NCBI RefSeq assembly: GCF_012847295.1
Contig: NZ_JABBDY010000001.1
Coordinates: forward strand, 682,001 to 746,000
DNA: 64,000 nucleotides
Origin: Microbacterium sp. MF43
GTDB lineage: Bacteria; Actinomycetota; Actinomycetes; Actinomycetales; Microbacteriaceae
Direction: 5' to 3'
Numbering within the stretch: the stretch's first letter is position 1; each line of letters begins with the position of its first letter. Below the pieces are notes generated by a model. The model made no database searches, was not told where the DNA came from, and saw only the letters and a list, made by a program, of their open reading frames with translations. Shown here one piece after another: positions 9,592-18,230 of this stretch. The position numbers and the translations under genes are program-made.

Positions 9592-10089
9592 ATGCGCACT
9601 CTGGTGCTGAATGCGGGCTACGAACCGCTCGCCGTCGTGTCGTTCAAGCGGGCGCTCGTGCTCGTCATGAACGAGAAGGCCACCGTCATCGAGCACACCG
9701 ATGGTGATCCGGTGTGGGGCACGAGACGTGCCTATGATCGCCCGGCGGTGATCATCCTGACCCGGTACGTGCGGGTCCCCGGAGGTCGCCGAGTGCCGGT
9801 CACCCGCCGTGGGGTGCTGCGACGCGACGCGCACCGGTGCGCCTACTGCGGCTCCTCCGCCTCGACGATCGACCACGTCCTTCCGCGTTCGCGGGGCGGT
9901 GGCGACTCGTGGGAGAACCTGGTGGCGTGCTGCCTGCGCTGCAACAACGTCAAGGGCGATCGCACTCCGCAGGAGATGAACTGGGAGCTGCGGTTCACGC
10001 CGCATCCTCCGCGCGGGGCGCAGTGGACGGTGCGCGGCACCGAGCGCACCGATCCGCGGTGGGAACCGTATCTCGCGCTCGCGGCGTGA
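9592..10089 (+). CDS. Small HNH endonuclease-family protein
   Basis: 165 aa. The N-terminal half (MRTLVLNAGYEPLAVVSFKR) is a conserved module of this actinobacterial family. The HNH zinc finger covers about 75-125: CAYCGSSASTIDHVLPRSRG, then N in WENLVACCLRCNNVKGDR. Two CxxC-type pairs bind structural zinc, and the first His of HNH lies in IDHV. The ATG at 9592 follows GAGAGGA. The biological role of this common chromosomal family is not established; it is not linked to a toxin, phage or methylase here. Its transcription may depend on reading through the terminator at 9487-9515 or on a local promoter in 9516-9580. Confidence 0.85.
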   Translation: MRTLVLNAGYEPLAVVSFKRALVLVMNEKATVIEHTDGDPVWGTRRAYDRPAVIILTRYVRVPGGRRVPVTRRGVLRRDAHRCAYCGSSASTIDHVLPRSRGGGDSWENLVACCLRCNNVKGDRTPQEMNWELRFTPHPPRGAQWTVRGTERTDPRWEPYLALAA

Positions 10090-10091
10090 CG

Positions 10092-10613
10092 TCAGTGCCC
10101 CTCCAGAACGCGCAGCCACCGGATCAGGATCGGCTCGATCGCCGAGGCATCCGCTGATCCCAGCTCGTCGAGGAGCCGGTGCTCGTTCGCGAGGTGGGCG
10201 GTGAACGCGCGGTCGATGAGCTCTCGCCCGGCCGGTGTCAGCCGGACGAGGCGCCGGCGGGCATCGGATGCCTCGGCACGCCGCTCCACGAGACCACGCG
10301 CCTCGAGGCGGTCGACGCGCTTGGTGAGGCCGCCGGTGGTGACGAGCGTGTGGTCGGCGAGTTCGCCCGCCGCGTGCTCGTAGGGTTCGCCGGCGCGGCG
10401 GAGCGTCGCGAGGACGTCGAACTCGCCCTCGGTGAGGCCGAATTCCCGGTATACGGAGATGAGGCGCTCGGTGAGCTCGAGCGCCACGCGGTGCAGGCGC
10501 CCGATCACGCCTTGAGGCGACGGGTCGAGGTCGGGGCGCTCGCGCCGCCACGCCTGCTGGATCTCGGCGATGCGGTCGATCGGCTGTTCGGAGGAGGCAT
10601 CCACGGGGGCCAT
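10092..10613 (-). CDS. MarR family transcriptional regulator
   Basis: 173 aa with a winged helix in the middle: LTEGEFDVLATLRRAGEPYE, then LADHTLVTTGGLTKRVDRLE and the wing GLVERRAEASDARRRLVRLT. The longer open frame upstream runs through the intergenic operator and is not used; the ATG at 10611-10613 is preceded by GGAAGATAAG. The gene is divergent from an EamA transporter with palindromic sites in the 31-bp gap, so it probably represses both genes. The inducer is unknown. Confidence 0.9.
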   Translation of the reverse strand: MAPVDASSEQPIDRIAEIQQAWRRERPDLDPSPQGVIGRLHRVALELTERLISVYREFGLTEGEFDVLATLRRAGEPYEHAAGELADHTLVTTGGLTKRVDRLEARGLVERRAEASDARRRLVRLTPAGRELIDRAFTAHLANEHRLLDELGSADASAIEPILIRWLRVLEGH

Positions 10614-10614
10614 C

Positions 10615-10654
10615 TTATCTTCCCGGTAAGGTAAAGTATCTTCCATGGAAGATA
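10615..10654. promoter_or_regulatory. MarR operator pair overlapping the EamA start codon
   Basis: A perfect 18-bp palindrome, TATCTTCCATGGAAGATA, occupies 10637-10654 and contains the EamA ATG at 10645. A second imperfect copy, TTATCTTCC then GGTAAGGTAA, lies at 10615-10634 beside the marR start. TAAAGT (10632-10637) could be the EamA -10 box, which would make that mRNA leaderless. Confidence 0.75.
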
Positions 10655-11562
10655 AAAGACTGCTGTGGATCGCCATCACGGCGATCGCGCCGATCGCGTG
10701 GGGCAGCACGTATGTCGTGACGCGCAACCTCCTGCCTCCCGAATCGCCACTGTGGGGCGGCGTGCTGCGGGCGCTGCCCGCGGGGCTGATCGTGCTGCTC
10801 GCTGCGCGCGTCCTGCCGCGTGGATCCTGGTGGTGGCGCTCGCTTCTGCTCGGCACGCTCAATGTCGGCGGTTTCTTCGTGCTCGTCTACGTCGCAGGCC
10901 AGCGCCTGCCCTCGGGCCTGGCTGCAACGCTCATGTCGACGTCGGCGGCGTGCATGCTGCTGTTCGCGTGGCTGCTGCTGCACAAGCGGCCGCGAGCGGC
11001 GGCCGTGGCCGGTGCGGCGATCGGACTGGCGGGTGTCGTGGTGATGGTGGGCGTCGACATCGGGGACGTCGACGCGTGGGGCGTCGCGGCGTCGCTCGGC
11101 GCGATGGCGGCCTCGTCGCTGGGGTTCGTGCTCACAGCCCGGTGGGGGAGCGATGTCCCGGCGCTGCCGATGACGGCATGGCAGCTGGTCGCCGGTTCGC
11201 TGGTGCTGCTCCCGGCCGCCGTCCTGGTCGAGGGTGCGCCGCCCGCGCTCGCGCCGCCGGCCGCGCTGGGCTTCGCCTACGTCACGCTCATCGCCACGGC
11301 GCTGGCGTACGCCGCCTGGTTCGCCGGTCTGCGTCACCTCGCGCCAGGCGTCGTGGGGGTGGTCGGGCTCCTCAATCCGGTGACGGGTGTCGCTCTCGGC
11401 GTGCTCGTCGCGGGAGAGGCGTTCGGGGTGCCTCAGGCGGTCGGTGTGGCGCTCGTGCTCGGCGGGATCACCCTGGGTGCGCTGCCCCCGCGCCGGCCGC
11501 GGCCGGATCGGACACCCGTGCCGGCCGGTGCGGAGGTGCGGGTGGTGCGGGCCGAGTCGTAG
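10645..11562 (+). CDS. EamA/DMT superfamily transporter
   Basis: 305 aa with ten predicted membrane segments arranged as two EamA repeats (about 10-140 and 150-280). The first repeat opens with IAITAIAPIAWGSTYVVTRN, the DMT pattern. No ribosome binding site precedes the ATG, and a -10-like box 8 nt upstream suggests a leaderless transcript. The divergent MarR gene and the operator palindrome over the start codon point to an efflux role for a metabolite or drug, by analogy with MarR-EamA pairs; the substrate is unknown. Confidence 0.88.
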   Translation: MEDKRLLWIAITAIAPIAWGSTYVVTRNLLPPESPLWGGVLRALPAGLIVLLAARVLPRGSWWWRSLLLGTLNVGGFFVLVYVAGQRLPSGLAATLMSTSAACMLLFAWLLLHKRPRAAAVAGAAIGLAGVVVMVGVDIGDVDAWGVAASLGAMAASSLGFVLTARWGSDVPALPMTAWQLVAGSLVLLPAAVLVEGAPPALAPPAALGFAYVTLIATALAYAAWFAGLRHLAPGVVGVVGLLNPVTGVALGVLVAGEAFGVPQAVGVALVLGGITLGALPPRRPRPDRTPVPAGAEVRVVRAES

Positions 11563-11641
11563 CGGGGCGGGTCGGGCGATGCATCGATCGCGCTGCGCGG
11601 TCGAGGTGTGTCGGAGGTACGAATTATCTTCGATCCCGGGA

Positions 11642-11670
11642 TTGATTCATTAGAACAAAGATTCTAGGAT
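11642..11670 (+). promoter_or_regulatory. SOS promoter with LexA box for imuA'-imuB-dnaE2
   Basis: -35 TTGATT (11642-11647), 17-nt spacer, -10 TAGGAT (11665-11670). The spacer holds TAGAACAAAGATTCTA (11651-11666), matching the actinobacterial LexA site (GAAC-N4-GTTC) at all but one position. Transcription would begin at or next to the ATG at 11677. Confidence 0.85.
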
Positions 11671-11676
11671 GAGTGG

Positions 11677-12426
11677 ATGACGGCAGTGCGTGATCGTGCC
11701 GGCGTGGCGGGAGACCTGGCCTCCCTTCGCGCACAGCTCGAGCGCGTGCAGGGCCGGCGGCTCGATGCGCCGGTGCTTCCCGTTCACCCGGCGCTCGCCG
11801 CTCTCCTGCCCGGTGGCGGGCTGCGTCCCGGCGCCGCTTACTCGCTCTCCCGTTCGACGTCGCTGCTGCTCGGACTCCTGGCGCAGCCGTCGCAGGCGGG
11901 TTCATGGTGCGGTGTCGTCGGCATGCCGCGGCTGGGTGCCGAGGCCGCCGAGCGTCTGGGGGTCGATCTGACTCGGCTCGTGCTCATCCCCGAACCCGGG
12001 CCGCGGTGGCTCGCCGTGACGGCGACGATCGCCGAGGTGCTGCCGGTGGTGGCAGTGCGTCCGGCCGGCCGCGCCCCCGATGCCGAGATCTCGCGGCTGG
12101 CGGCGCGACTGCGCGACCGAGGGGCGGTTCTGCTCGTGCAGGGCCCGTGGCCGCAAGCCGAAGCCGTGCTCGAGCTCGACGCGCCCGAGTGGAGCGGATT
12201 GGGGCGCGGTCACGGCTACCTCTCCGGCCGGGAGGTCACCATCACGGCATCGAGCCGTCGCTGGCCCCGCCCGCGGCGATCCCGCGTACTGCTTCCCGAT
12301 GCCACCGGCACCATCGCGGCTGTCGGCGAGCCGGTGCCTACGCTCACCACCGTGCCGGAACCGGTCGAGCCACGCTGGGGTGCCGGCACCGCATACGCGT
12401 CCCTCGAGGCGAGGGCGGTCGGCTGA
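11677..12426 (+). CDS. imuA': ImuA'-type RecA-like protein of the SOS mutasome
   Basis: 249 aa. It has the layout of the ImuA' family: an N-terminal helix (LASLRAQLERVQG), a core with the HPALAALLPGGGLRPGAAYSL motif, and a RecA-like fold without a functional Walker A. It precedes imuB by 1 nt and dnaE2 follows, the standard mutagenic translesion cassette of actinobacteria. In mycobacteria the equivalent protein helps recruit DnaE2 and ImuB to stalled replication forks. The LexA box and the -10 immediately upstream indicate DNA-damage induction and a leaderless mRNA. Confidence 0.88.
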   Translation: MTAVRDRAGVAGDLASLRAQLERVQGRRLDAPVLPVHPALAALLPGGGLRPGAAYSLSRSTSLLLGLLAQPSQAGSWCGVVGMPRLGAEAAERLGVDLTRLVLIPEPGPRWLAVTATIAEVLPVVAVRPAGRAPDAEISRLAARLRDRGAVLLVQGPWPQAEAVLELDAPEWSGLGRGHGYLSGREVTITASSRRWPRPRRSRVLLPDATGTIAAVGEPVPTLTTVPEPVEPRWGAGTAYASLEARAVG

Positions 12427-12427
12427 C

Positions 12428-14068
12428 ATGGCCGTGGAGTCTCCCGTCCGCAGCCTGGTGCTGTGGTTTCCCGACTGGCCCGTCACGGCGTTGCTGCAGG
12501 GCGCCGGAGCAGACGAGCTTCCTCCGCTCGATCACGTCCGGCCCGTCGCGGTGATCGAGCGCAACCTCGTCACCGCCTGCTCTGCCACCGCTCGCGCTGA
12601 GGGCGTGCGCCGAGGGCAGCGGCGTCGCGATGCTCAGGCGCGATGCCCCGGGCTCACGGTGGTCCCGGGCGACACCGCTCGAGACCACCGAGCGTTCGCC
12701 CCCGTCGTCTCGGCGATCGAGGAGCGGGCACCGGGCGTGCAGGTCGTGCGTCCTGGGCTGTGCGCTCTGCGAGCCAAAGGGCCGGCGCGCTACTACGGTG
12801 GCGAGGCCGCAGCGGCGCGCATGCTGATCGAGATGCTGAACGGGCGGGGGCTGGCCGGCGTGCGGGCCGGCATCGCCGACGGTCCTTTCACCGCCGAGCA
12901 GGCGGCGAAATCGGGGACGAGCGCGACCGACCCGGTATGCGTCGTGCCGGCCGGCGAGGCGGCAGGATTCCTCGCGCCGTTGTCGGTGGCGGTGCTCGAG
13001 GCGTCCTCGTTCGGCGCGGGAGCGGCGCCGTCAGCCTCCGACGACCTGGTCGGGCTGCTCGCCCGGCTGGGCGTGCAGACGCTCGCTGAGTTCGCGGCCA
13101 TGACACCCGATCGCGTACGCGAGAGGTTCGGAGAGCGCGGCGTGCGCCTCCACGCGCTCGCGGGCGGGCAGGATTCCCGCCCGGTCGAGCCACGCGTCCC
13201 GCCACCCGAGCTCGCGCGTGAGATCGCGTTCGAGCCGCCGCTCGAGATCGCCGATCAGGTCGCGTTCGGCATGCGCGTCACCGCCGACGACTTCATCGCG
13301 GGCCTCGGAGCGATCGACCTCGTGTGCACCGAGCTGCGCGTCGAGCTCATCGGCGATCGGGGCGAGCGCAGCGAGCGGGTTTGGCTGCACCCCGGTTCCT
13401 TCGATGCCGCGGCGGTGGTCGACCGCGTGCGCTGGCAACTGTCCGAAGAGGTCGGCAAGCACGGCGGCGGAGACGAGCGAGAGGTCCTGCGCAGCGGGGT
13501 TTCGCTGGTGCGCATCTCTCCCGAGGCCGTGGACGCGGCATCCCACCACGCTCCCGCCATCTTCGGAGGCGGGCCCGAAGAGAAGGTGCACCACGCGCTG
13601 TCGCGCGTCCAGGCCATGCTCGGCCATCGAGGCGTGCTCACGCCGGAGATCGGCGGCGGGCGATGGCTCACGGAGCGGCAGGTGCTCGTGCCCTGGGGTG
13701 ACCGCCATGCGACCGGATCCGACGGTCTCGCGGCGCAGCGAGCGCGCCCCTGGCCGGGCAGTCTTCCCGATCCCCTGCCGACGACGGTGTTCGCCGAACC
13801 CATACCCGTCGACGTGCGCGCGCTCGGGGGAGAGATCATCGACGTCGACGAGCGGGGCAGCGTCTCGGCGGTGCCGGCGACCTTCATCGAGAGCGGGCGG
13901 CGGCGGGCGATCGAAGCGTGGGCGGGGCCGTGGCCGGTGGTGGAGCGGGCGTGGGATCCGACGCGCTCTCGCCGCGCGCACCGATTCCAGGTCGTCGACG
14001 CCGACGGCGGCGCATGGCTGCTGGTATGCGAGGGCGACGCGTGGATGGCGGAGGCGCTCTATGACTGA
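12428..14068 (+). CDS. imuB: ImuB, catalytically inactive Y-family polymerase homologue
   Basis: 546 aa. The start is ATG 12428, 1 nt after the imuA' stop. The N-terminus LVLWFPDWPVTALL stands where active Y-family polymerases have a DxD-type metal site, so the catalytic acids are not conserved, as is usual for ImuB. The palm-finger region (about 40-200), thumb (VQTLAEFAAMTPDRVRERFG) and little-finger segment follow. ImuB normally binds the sliding clamp and bridges ImuA' and DnaE2; I did not find an unmistakable clamp-binding motif by eye. Part of the damage-induced operon. Confidence 0.92.
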   Translation: MAVESPVRSLVLWFPDWPVTALLQGAGADELPPLDHVRPVAVIERNLVTACSATARAEGVRRGQRRRDAQARCPGLTVVPGDTARDHRAFAPVVSAIEERAPGVQVVRPGLCALRAKGPARYYGGEAAAARMLIEMLNGRGLAGVRAGIADGPFTAEQAAKSGTSATDPVCVVPAGEAAGFLAPLSVAVLEASSFGAGAAPSASDDLVGLLARLGVQTLAEFAAMTPDRVRERFGERGVRLHALAGGQDSRPVEPRVPPPELAREIAFEPPLEIADQVAFGMRVTADDFIAGLGAIDLVCTELRVELIGDRGERSERVWLHPGSFDAAAVVDRVRWQLSEEVGKHGGGDEREVLRSGVSLVRISPEAVDAASHHAPAIFGGGPEEKVHHALSRVQAMLGHRGVLTPEIGGGRWLTERQVLVPWGDRHATGSDGLAAQRARPWPGSLPDPLPTTVFAEPIPVDVRALGGEIIDVDERGSVSAVPATFIESGRRRAIEAWAGPWPVVERAWDPTRSRRAHRFQVVDADGGAWLLVCEGDAWMAEALYD

Positions 14069-14083
14069 GCGGCACCCCGTGCG

Positions 14084-14165
14084 GCGTTTCGTCTCGCTGC
14101 GCTCGCTCAACGACCGGAGAGATCCCCGGTCGTCGAGCGAGGAGCGCAGCGACGAGACGAAACGC
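14084..14165. repeat. Imperfect palindromic intergenic element between imuB and dnaE2
   Basis: The left arm starts GCGTTTCGTCTCGCTGCGCT (14084-) and reaches CGACCGG at 14117. The right arm starts CCGGTCGTC (14126-) and ends GACGAGACGAAACGC (14165). It has an internal length difference of a few bases. A related half-element occurs at 29499-29530 (GGTCGTCGAGCGAGCG, then GCGAAACGCG) and a fragment at 6091-6108. It is probably a dispersed REP-like element. Confidence 0.8.
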
Positions 14166-14191
14166 GCCGAGCCGCCGAGGAGGGCCCGCTG

Positions 14192-17100
14192 ATGGGCTTC
14201 AACAACCCCTCCGTGCCGTGGTCCGAGATGGAGCGGCTGCTGAGCGACCGCCGCCGCCCGACCGGTCGCCCGGTCGGAGCGGACGGCGGCGACAGCCCGG
14301 CGTGGTCGCACAAGCGCGGGCCGTACGTCGCACCGGGCATCCAGCGTCCCGCCGAGACGATCCCGTACGCCGAGCTGCACGCGCACTCGTCGTTCTCCTT
14401 TCTCGACGGCGCCTCGTCGCCAGAGGAGCTCGCCGAAGAGGCCGAGCGTCTCGGCCTGCACGCCCTCGCGATCACCGACCACGACGGCTTCTACGGCATC
14501 GTGCGCTTCGCCGAGGCGGCCGAGTCGCTCGAGCTCAAGACGGTGTTCGGCGCCGAGCTCTCGCTCCAGCTGCCGAAGCCGCAGAACGGCGAGCCCGATC
14601 CGGTCGGTGCGCACCTGCTCGTCCTCGCGCGCGGTGAAGAGGGCTACCACCGCCTCGCGGGGGCGCTCACGCACGCCCAGCTGCAGGGCGCCGAGAAGGG
14701 GCGCCCGGTCTACCGTCTCGACGAGCTCGCCGACCAGGGGCGCGATCACTGGGCCGTTCTCACCGGATGCCGCAAGGGCGCGGTGCGTCGGGCGCTGACG
14801 GAAAGAGGGACGGATGCCGCGGCTCGCGAGCTCGATCGTCTGATCGCCCTCTTCGGGTGCGACGCGGTGCATGTCGAGCTCATCGACCACGGCAACCCGC
14901 TCGACACACGCGACAATGACATCCTCGTCGGTCTCGCACGCGAGCGTCGCCTGCCACTGCTGGCCACCAACAACGTCCATTACTCCGTGCCGAAGCGGCA
15001 GCTGCTGGCCGCTGCCGTCGCGGCCGTCCGCGCCAACCGCGGCCTCGACGAGCTCGACGGCTGGCTGCCCGCACACGCCGGCGCCCACCTGCGATCGGGT
15101 GCCGAGATGGCCGAGCGGTTCGTGCGGCACCCCGACGCCGTCGCGCGCACCGTGACGCTCGCCGACGAGCTCGCCTTCCCGCTGCGACGTGCCAAGCCCG
15201 CCCTGCCGAAGCAGGAGGTGCCCGAGGGGCACACGCCGATGTCCTGGCTGCGGCATCTCGTCTGGGAGGCGGTGCCCCGCAAGTATCCCGGCCTGTCCGA
15301 GAAGGACCGCGTGCGCATCGAGAAGGAGCTCGGGGTCATCGAGATGAAGGACTTCCCCGGCTACTTCCTGATCGTGCACGGCATCGTGCAGGAGGCGCGG
15401 CGCCGAGGCATCCTGTGCCAGGGGCGCGGTTCCGCGGCCAACAGCGCGATCTGCTACCTGCTCGACATCACCGCGGTGGACGCGATCGCCTATGACCTGC
15501 CGTTCGAGCGCTTCCTGTCGAGCCTGCGTGACGAGGAGCCCGACATCGACGTCGACTTCGACTCCGATCGGCGTGAGGAGATCATCCAGTGGGTGTACGC
15601 GAGATACGGACGCGAACGGGCCGCCCAGGTGGCGAACGTCATCCAGTACCGCCCAAAGAACGCCGTGCGCGACATGGCGAAGGCGCTCGGGCATTCGCCG
15701 GGGCAGCAGGATGCCTGGTCCAAGCAGGTCGAAGGGTGGGGGGCGCATCTCGAGACCGGGCCCGGACACGACATCCCCGACCGCGTGCTCGAGTTCGCCG
15801 GAGAGCTGCTGAAGGCACCACGGCACCTCGGCATCCACTCCGGCGGCATGGTGCTCACCGACCGGCCGGTGGGAGAGGTCGTGCCGATCGAGCACGCCCG
15901 CATGGAGAACCGCACGGTCATCCAATGGGACAAGGACGACGCCGCGTGGATGGGATTGGTGAAGTTCGACCTGCTCGGGCTGGGCATGCTGGCGGCGCTG
16001 CAGTACTGCTTCGACATGATCCGCGCCTCGACGGGTGAGGACTGGGAGCTGTCGACCCTGCCCAAAGAAGAGAAGGCGGTCTACGACATGCTGTGCCGGG
16101 CCGATTCGATCGGGGTCTTCCAGGTCGAGTCGCGCGCGCAGATGGGCCTCCTGCCGCGTCTGCAGCCGCGGCGGTTCTACGACCTCGTGATCGAGATCGC
16201 CCTCATCCGTCCCGGGCCGATCCAGGGCGGGGCGGTGCATCCGTTCGTGCGGCGCAAGCTCGGCATGGAGCCGGTGACCTACGCACACCCGAAGCTCGTG
16301 CCCGTGCTCGAGCGCACGCTGGGCATCCCGGTGTTCCAGGAGCAGCTCATGCAGATGGGCATGGCGGTCGGAGGGCTCACGGGCGAGGACGCCGACCTGC
16401 TGCGGCGAGCGATGGGATCCAAGCGCGGGGTCGAGCGCATCGAGTCGCTGAAGGAGAAGCTCTACGCGGGCATGGCCGAGAACGGGCTCGTCGGCGAGGA
16501 AGCCGACGCGATCTACGCCAAGATCCAGGCGTTCGCCAATTTCGGGTTCGCCGAGTCGCACTCGCTGTCGTTCGCTCTGCTGGTCTACGCCAGCTCGTGG
16601 ATCAAGCTGCACTACCCGGCGGCCTTCCTGGCCGGCCTGCTGCGCGCGCAGCCGATGGGGTTCTACTCTCCGGCATCGCTGGTGTCGGACGCGCGGCGCC
16701 ATGGCGTCCATGTCCGCCGCCCCGACCTGCACCTGTCGGGTGTCGAGGCACTGCTCGAACCGGTGGCAGCGAACGAGGAGCACGGCGCTCCCGGCCCGAC
16801 CGGCCTCGCCTCGTGTGCTCATCGCACGCAGCCGCCGGTGGGGCCGTTCGACATCGATGCGCCCGACGAATCCGCGGCGCACCGGCGTGACGGACGCTTC
16901 TCGGTGCGGTTGGGCCTCGCCGGAGTGAAAGGGATCGGCGCGAAGGTGGCCGAGCGCATCGTCGCCGCCCGGGAGGCCGAAGGGCCCTTCCACGACCTGC
17001 ACGACCTCGTGCGCCGCACGAGCCTGACCGCCGTGCAGCTCGAGGCGCTCGCGACCGCGGGCGCCTTCGAAGGTCTGGGCATCACGCGGCGCGAGGCCAT

Positions 17101-17602
17101 CTGGCTGGCGGGTTCCGCGGCCATGGACCGTCCGGAGTTCCTGCCCGACTCGCTCGTCGCGGTGCAGCCGCCGCTGTTCACAGACCAGACGAGTTACGAA
17201 AGGCTCGCGGCAGATCTCTGGGCGACGGGGGTTTCGACCGATGACCACCCGATGACCCACTACCGCTCCGGGCTCGACGCCCGCGGCGTGCTCACCTCAT
17301 GTGAGCTGCGCAGCCACGAGACCGGCCGGCGCATCGAGGTGGCAGGACTCGTCACGCACCGGCAGCGGCCGGCGACAGCATCCGGCGTGACCTTCATCAA
17401 CCTCGAGGACGAGCAGGGCCTCGTCAACATCATCTGCTCGGTGGGGGTGTGGAACCGCTACCGTCGCGTGGTGCGCGATTCGCCTGCGCTGATCGTCCGA
17501 GGCGTCCTCGAGCGATCGGCCGAGGGGGTCACGAACGTTCTCGCGGACCGGTTCGAGGATCTGCGTGTCGGCGTGCATCATCAGGCTCGCAACTTCCGCT
17601 GA
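14192..17602 (+). CDS. dnaE2: Error-prone DNA polymerase III alpha subunit DnaE2
   Basis: 1136 aa C-family polymerase that performs damage-induced mutagenic synthesis. The PHP domain begins near residue 60 (AELHAHSSFSFLDG, ITDHDGFYG). The palm metal-binding acids are in PDIDVDFDSDRREE near residue 450. The helix-hairpin-helix region is near 910 (GVKGIGAKVAERIV), and an OB-fold lies at the end (GVTFINLEDEQGLVNIICSV). The start ATG follows GAGGAGGG at 7 nt spacing, after the palindromic element that separates it from imuB. It has the family's usual length. The third gene of the SOS cassette. Confidence 0.97.
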   Translation: MGFNNPSVPWSEMERLLSDRRRPTGRPVGADGGDSPAWSHKRGPYVAPGIQRPAETIPYAELHAHSSFSFLDGASSPEELAEEAERLGLHALAITDHDGFYGIVRFAEAAESLELKTVFGAELSLQLPKPQNGEPDPVGAHLLVLARGEEGYHRLAGALTHAQLQGAEKGRPVYRLDELADQGRDHWAVLTGCRKGAVRRALTERGTDAAARELDRLIALFGCDAVHVELIDHGNPLDTRDNDILVGLARERRLPLLATNNVHYSVPKRQLLAAAVAAVRANRGLDELDGWLPAHAGAHLRSGAEMAERFVRHPDAVARTVTLADELAFPLRRAKPALPKQEVPEGHTPMSWLRHLVWEAVPRKYPGLSEKDRVRIEKELGVIEMKDFPGYFLIVHGIVQEARRRGILCQGRGSAANSAICYLLDITAVDAIAYDLPFERFLSSLRDEEPDIDVDFDSDRREEIIQWVYARYGRERAAQVANVIQYRPKNAVRDMAKALGHSPGQQDAWSKQVEGWGAHLETGPGHDIPDRVLEFAGELLKAPRHLGIHSGGMVLTDRPVGEVVPIEHARMENRTVIQWDKDDAAWMGLVKFDLLGLGMLAALQYCFDMIRASTGEDWELSTLPKEEKAVYDMLCRADSIGVFQVESRAQMGLLPRLQPRRFYDLVIEIALIRPGPIQGGAVHPFVRRKLGMEPVTYAHPKLVPVLERTLGIPVFQEQLMQMGMAVGGLTGEDADLLRRAMGSKRGVERIESLKEKLYAGMAENGLVGEEADAIYAKIQAFANFGFAESHSLSFALLVYASSWIKLHYPAAFLAGLLRAQPMGFYSPASLVSDARRHGVHVRRPDLHLSGVEALLEPVAANEEHGAPGPTGLASCAHRTQPPVGPFDIDAPDESAAHRRDGRFSVRLGLAGVKGIGAKVAERIVAAREAEGPFHDLHDLVRRTSLTAVQLEALATAGAFEGLGITRREAIWLAGSAAMDRPEFLPDSLVAVQPPLFTDQTSYERLAADLWATGVSTDDHPMTHYRSGLDARGVLTSCELRSHETGRRIEVAGLVTHRQRPATASGVTFINLEDEQGLVNIICSVGVWNRYRRVVRDSPALIVRGVLERSAEGVTNVLADRFEDLRVGVHHQARNFR

Positions 17603-17737
17603 CCGGTGTGCCCCGCCCCCTTCCGTCACCGCCCGTTGACCGGGCGTACAGCGGGGCGGGGTAATCTCGAACGACTGCTCCGGTCGTGCGTAGACGAGGT
17701 TCACTCCTGCGGCACCGGATGCCGGAAAGGACACCTC

Positions 17738-18133
17738 ATGTGGATCGTCGCGAGCTCGGACTGGCGCGACGGACTCCCGTTCGAGATCCCGGTGATCGTG
17801 GCCGAGGTCTCACCGGGAGAGGACACCCGCTGCTTCGTGTGCGGCGCCGACTCGACGCCGCTGCCGCGCACCGAGCTGTGGGCGGTCAAGCACCGGCATC
17901 CGAAGAATCACAGCGGCTACGTGCGGTTCTACTGCACCGAGCACCGTCCTGCGCCGCCCCGGCTCACACCGGTCGTCGATCCGCGCCGCGGTGCGGCGGC
18001 GCGCGGTGAACGCCGCGCGGCACCGCGCCGCACCACGCCCGCCGTGGAGCGACCGGCCGCGCTGTGCCCGAACTGCTTCGTCGAGGTGCCCGCGACCGGC
18101 GTATGCGGCATCTGCGGGACGACTGTCGGCTGA
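17738..18133 (+). CDS. Small zinc-ribbon protein of unknown function
   Basis: 131 aa, start ATG 17738 after GGAAAGGA. Two cysteine clusters are visible: CFVCG near residue 30 with a later YCTEH, and a C-terminal ribbon CPNCFVEVPATGVCGICG. A basic, Arg/Ala-rich low-complexity linker joins them. A candidate promoter is TTGACC (17636-17641) with TAATCT (17662-17667). It stands alone between dnaE2 and corA. It may bind nucleic acid or act as a structural zinc protein, but nothing in the sequence identifies a function. Confidence 0.75.
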   Translation: MWIVASSDWRDGLPFEIPVIVAEVSPGEDTRCFVCGADSTPLPRTELWAVKHRHPKNHSGYVRFYCTEHRPAPPRLTPVVDPRRGAAARGERRAAPRRTTPAVERPAALCPNCFVEVPATGVCGICGTTVG

Positions 18134-18230
18134 CCCGTCCTCGCCCGCCCTGCCGGGACTGCCCCGCTGACCCTCGGCAGCGATCACCGCTGCGGACACG
18201 TGCGCTGCGACTGACGCGACCGCGGTGGCC

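Noticed and set aside
11615-11635. Second LexA box before imuA' (CGAATTATCTTCG)
   Set aside because: The spacing between half-sites is 5 bp, not 6, and the half-sites are incomplete; the site at 11651-11666 is far better.
13031-17260. Open frame of 1409 codons on the minus strand
   Set aside because: Antisense shadow of imuB and dnaE2; the product is Arg/His-rich with no domain, while the plus strand has clear polymerase motifs.
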